DNA from: Flavobacteriaceae bacterium
Lineage (GTDB): Bacteria; Bacteroidota; Bacteroidia; Flavobacteriales; Flavobacteriaceae
Direction: 5' to 3'
DNA length: 6,381 bases
Assembly (NCBI GenBank): GCA_008081175.1
Contig: VMCW01000166.1
Span: forward strand, 1-6,381
Both the position numbers and the translations under genes were made by a program. This document shows positions 4,916 through 6,381 of this stretch, piece by piece; positions within the stretch are counted from its first letter, which is position 1; every line of letters starts with the position of its first letter. The notes under the pieces were generated by a model that saw only the letters and a program-made list of their open reading frames with translations, searched no databases and had not been told where the DNA came from.

Positions 4916-6381
4916 ATGGGGTTTAAGGAGGAAATCAAAAAACGGAGAACCTTTGGGATAATCTCGCATCCTGATGCAGGAAAAACCACACTTACCGAGA
5001 AATTACTCCTCTTTGGAGGAGCTATACAAGAGGCTGGTGCCGTGAAGTCGAATAAAATCAAAAAAGGGGCTACCAGTGATTTTATGGAAATTGAGAGGCA
5101 ACGAGGTATTTCTGTGGCCACCTCTGTTCTCGCCTTTCATTACAAGGACAAAAAAATAAACATCTTAGACACTCCTGGACATAAAGATTTTGCTGAAGAT
5201 ACTTTTCGAACACTTACTGCTGTGGATAGCGTCATCGTTGTTATAGATGTTGCCAAAGGGGTGGAGGAACAAACAGAAAAACTGGTTGAAGTATGTCGAA
5301 TGCGAAATATCCCAATGATTGTATTCATCAACAAACTAGACCGTGAAGGAAAAGATGCTTTTGATCTTTTAGACGAAGTTGAACAAAAACTAGGATTGAG
5401 TGTCACCCCCCTATCACTACCTATTGGCATGGGGTATGATTTTAAAGGAATATACAATCTCTGGGAGCGCAATATTCAACTTTTTCAGGATGAACAAAAA
5501 CAAACTATTGGAAAAAAAGTAGCGTTTAATTCTTTAGAGGATCCTGAACTTGAAAAAGCAATCGGTTCCCACCGACTAAATGTTTTAAAAGAAGAATTGG
5601 AACTGATAGAAGGGGTATACCCTCCCTTTGATAGTGCCGCTTATTTAGCAGGAAAGTTACAACCCGTTCTTTTTGGATCTGCACTAAATAATTTTGGAGT
5701 TGAAGAGCTATTAAATTGTTTTATAGATATTGCTCCAGAACCTCTGCCTAAAGCTTCAGAAGAACGAATTGTTCAGCCTGATGAAAAAAATTTTAGCGGA
5801 TTTGTCTTTAAGATTCATGCTAATATGGATCCCAACCATAGAGATCGATTGGCCTTTGTGAAAATTGTTTCTGGGACTTTTGAACGCAATACTCCCTACG
5901 TTCATGTTCAACACAATAAAAAATTAAAATTTTCTTCCCCAAATGCTTTTTTTGCAGAAAAAAAAGAGATCGTAGACATCTCCTACCCAGGGGATATTGT
6001 AGGACTGCACGATACAGGTAATTTTAAAATTGGTGACACGCTAACAAGTGGAGAACAGCTCCATTTTAAAGGTATCCCGAGCTTTTCTCCAGAGCATTTT
6101 CGATACATCAACAACAACGATCCTATGAAAGCCAAGCAACTTGCTAAAGGAATTGACCAGTTGATGGACGAAGGAGTAGCGCAACTCTTCACCTTAAACC
6201 TCAACGGTCGTAGGGTTATTGGAACTGTAGGGGCGCTCCAATTTGAAGTAATCCAGTACCGATTATTACACGAATACAGTGCTCAGTGCTCCTTTGAAAA
6301 CCTGAATTTTCACAAAGCTTGCTGGATAGAAGGAGATGAAAAAACAGTTGCCTTTCAAGACTTTAAAAGAATAAAACAAAA
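4916..6381 (+). CDS. prfC: Peptide chain release factor 3, RF3 (partial, 3' end outside window)
   Basis: RF3 is the translational GTPase that removes RF1 or RF2 from the ribosome after peptide release. The frame is open without interruption for 488 codons to the right edge; RF3 is usually about 525-530 residues, so only the last few tens are missing. GTPase motifs are all present: G1 SHPDAGKTT (17-25), G2 RGISVATS (63-70), G3 DTPGH (85-89), G4 NKLD (139-142) and G5 GSAL (254-257). SHPDAGKTT and the sequence RTLTAVDSV (98-106) separate RF3 from EF-G and other relatives. The beta-barrel domain II spans about 295-385 and the RF3 C-terminal domain begins near 390, with VGALQFEVIQYRL at 438-450. 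The ATG at 4916 gives the standard N-terminus, in which EEIKKRRTF precedes the P-loop. No strong Shine-Dalgarno sequence is present. It is divergent from idi, and the 92-base gap holds both promoters. Confidence 0.96.
   Translation, partial: MGFKEEIKKRRTFGIISHPDAGKTTLTEKLLLFGGAIQEAGAVKSNKIKKGATSDFMEIERQRGISVATSVLAFHYKDKKINILDTPGHKDFAEDTFRTLTAVDSVIVVIDVAKGVEEQTEKLVEVCRMRNIPMIVFINKLDREGKDAFDLLDEVEQKLGLSVTPLSLPIGMGYDFKGIYNLWERNIQLFQDEQKQTIGKKVAFNSLEDPELEKAIGSHRLNVLKEELELIEGVYPPFDSAAYLAGKLQPVLFGSALNNFGVEELLNCFIDIAPEPLPKASEERIVQPDEKNFSGFVFKIHANMDPNHRDRLAFVKIVSGTFERNTPYVHVQHNKKLKFSSPNAFFAEKKEIVDISYPGDIVGLHDTGNFKIGDTLTSGEQLHFKGIPSFSPEHFRYINNNDPMKAKQLAKGIDQLMDEGVAQLFTLNLNGRRVIGTVGALQFEVIQYRLLHEYSAQCSFENLNFHKACWIEGDEKTVAFQDFKRIKQ

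Noticed and set aside
5140..5472. A 110-codon open frame on the minus strand within prfC
   Set aside because: It is antisense to the GTPase domain of RF3. The serine-rich, low-information protein is typical of a shadow frame.
5958..5965. Run of eight A residues in prfC as a possible slippage or frameshift site
   Set aside because: The reading frame is intact on both sides, and A runs are common in this A+T-rich genome. There is no sign of programmed frameshifting.
5983..6204. A 73-codon minus-strand frame within prfC
   Set aside because: It lies inside the conserved RF3 C-terminal region and shows no independent support.

Overview
The window looks like chromosomal DNA of a marine or environmental Flavobacteriia-type Bacteroidota. 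It is A+T-rich. Start codons lack clear Shine-Dalgarno sequences. Several gene starts are preceded by the Bacteroidota -7 promoter motif TAnnTTTG. The protein families (DUF5916 outer-membrane protein, DUF4369 lipoprotein, S1/P1 nuclease, a type 1 Idi of flavobacterial form) also fit that group. No mobile element, CRISPR array, tRNA or rRNA was seen.

Layout. (1) Positions 1-515, minus strand: the N-terminal part of a secreted S1/P1-type zinc nuclease, cut by the left window edge. (2) Positions 516-611: a short divergent promoter region. (3) Positions 612-3568, plus strand: a two-gene envelope unit, made of a 738-aa outer-membrane protein (CBM9-like domain plus DUF5916 barrel) and, 2 bases later, a 245-aa DUF4369 lipoprotein. 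(4) Positions 3565-4823, minus strand: a three-gene unit read as idi, then a QueD/PTPS-like pterin enzyme, then an 88-aa protein of unknown function. Idi and the pterin gene overlap by ATGA. The 88-aa gene and the lipoprotein gene converge and share the four bases TTAA at their stop codons. (5) Positions 4824-4915: a divergent promoter region with the same 8-mer, TACTTTTG, facing each way. (6) Positions 4916-6381, plus strand: prfC (release factor 3), open at the right edge.

How the genes work together. The idi, pterin-synthase and prfC genes are housekeeping: isoprenoid precursor isomerisation, queuosine or pterin synthesis, and termination-factor recycling. Their products have no obvious biochemical link. 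The DUF5916/DUF4369 pair is an envelope unit of unknown function, and its tight spacing suggests co-expression. It is the best candidate here for something undescribed. The rest of the window is fairly ordinary, and no defence system or other clearly novel machinery is visible.
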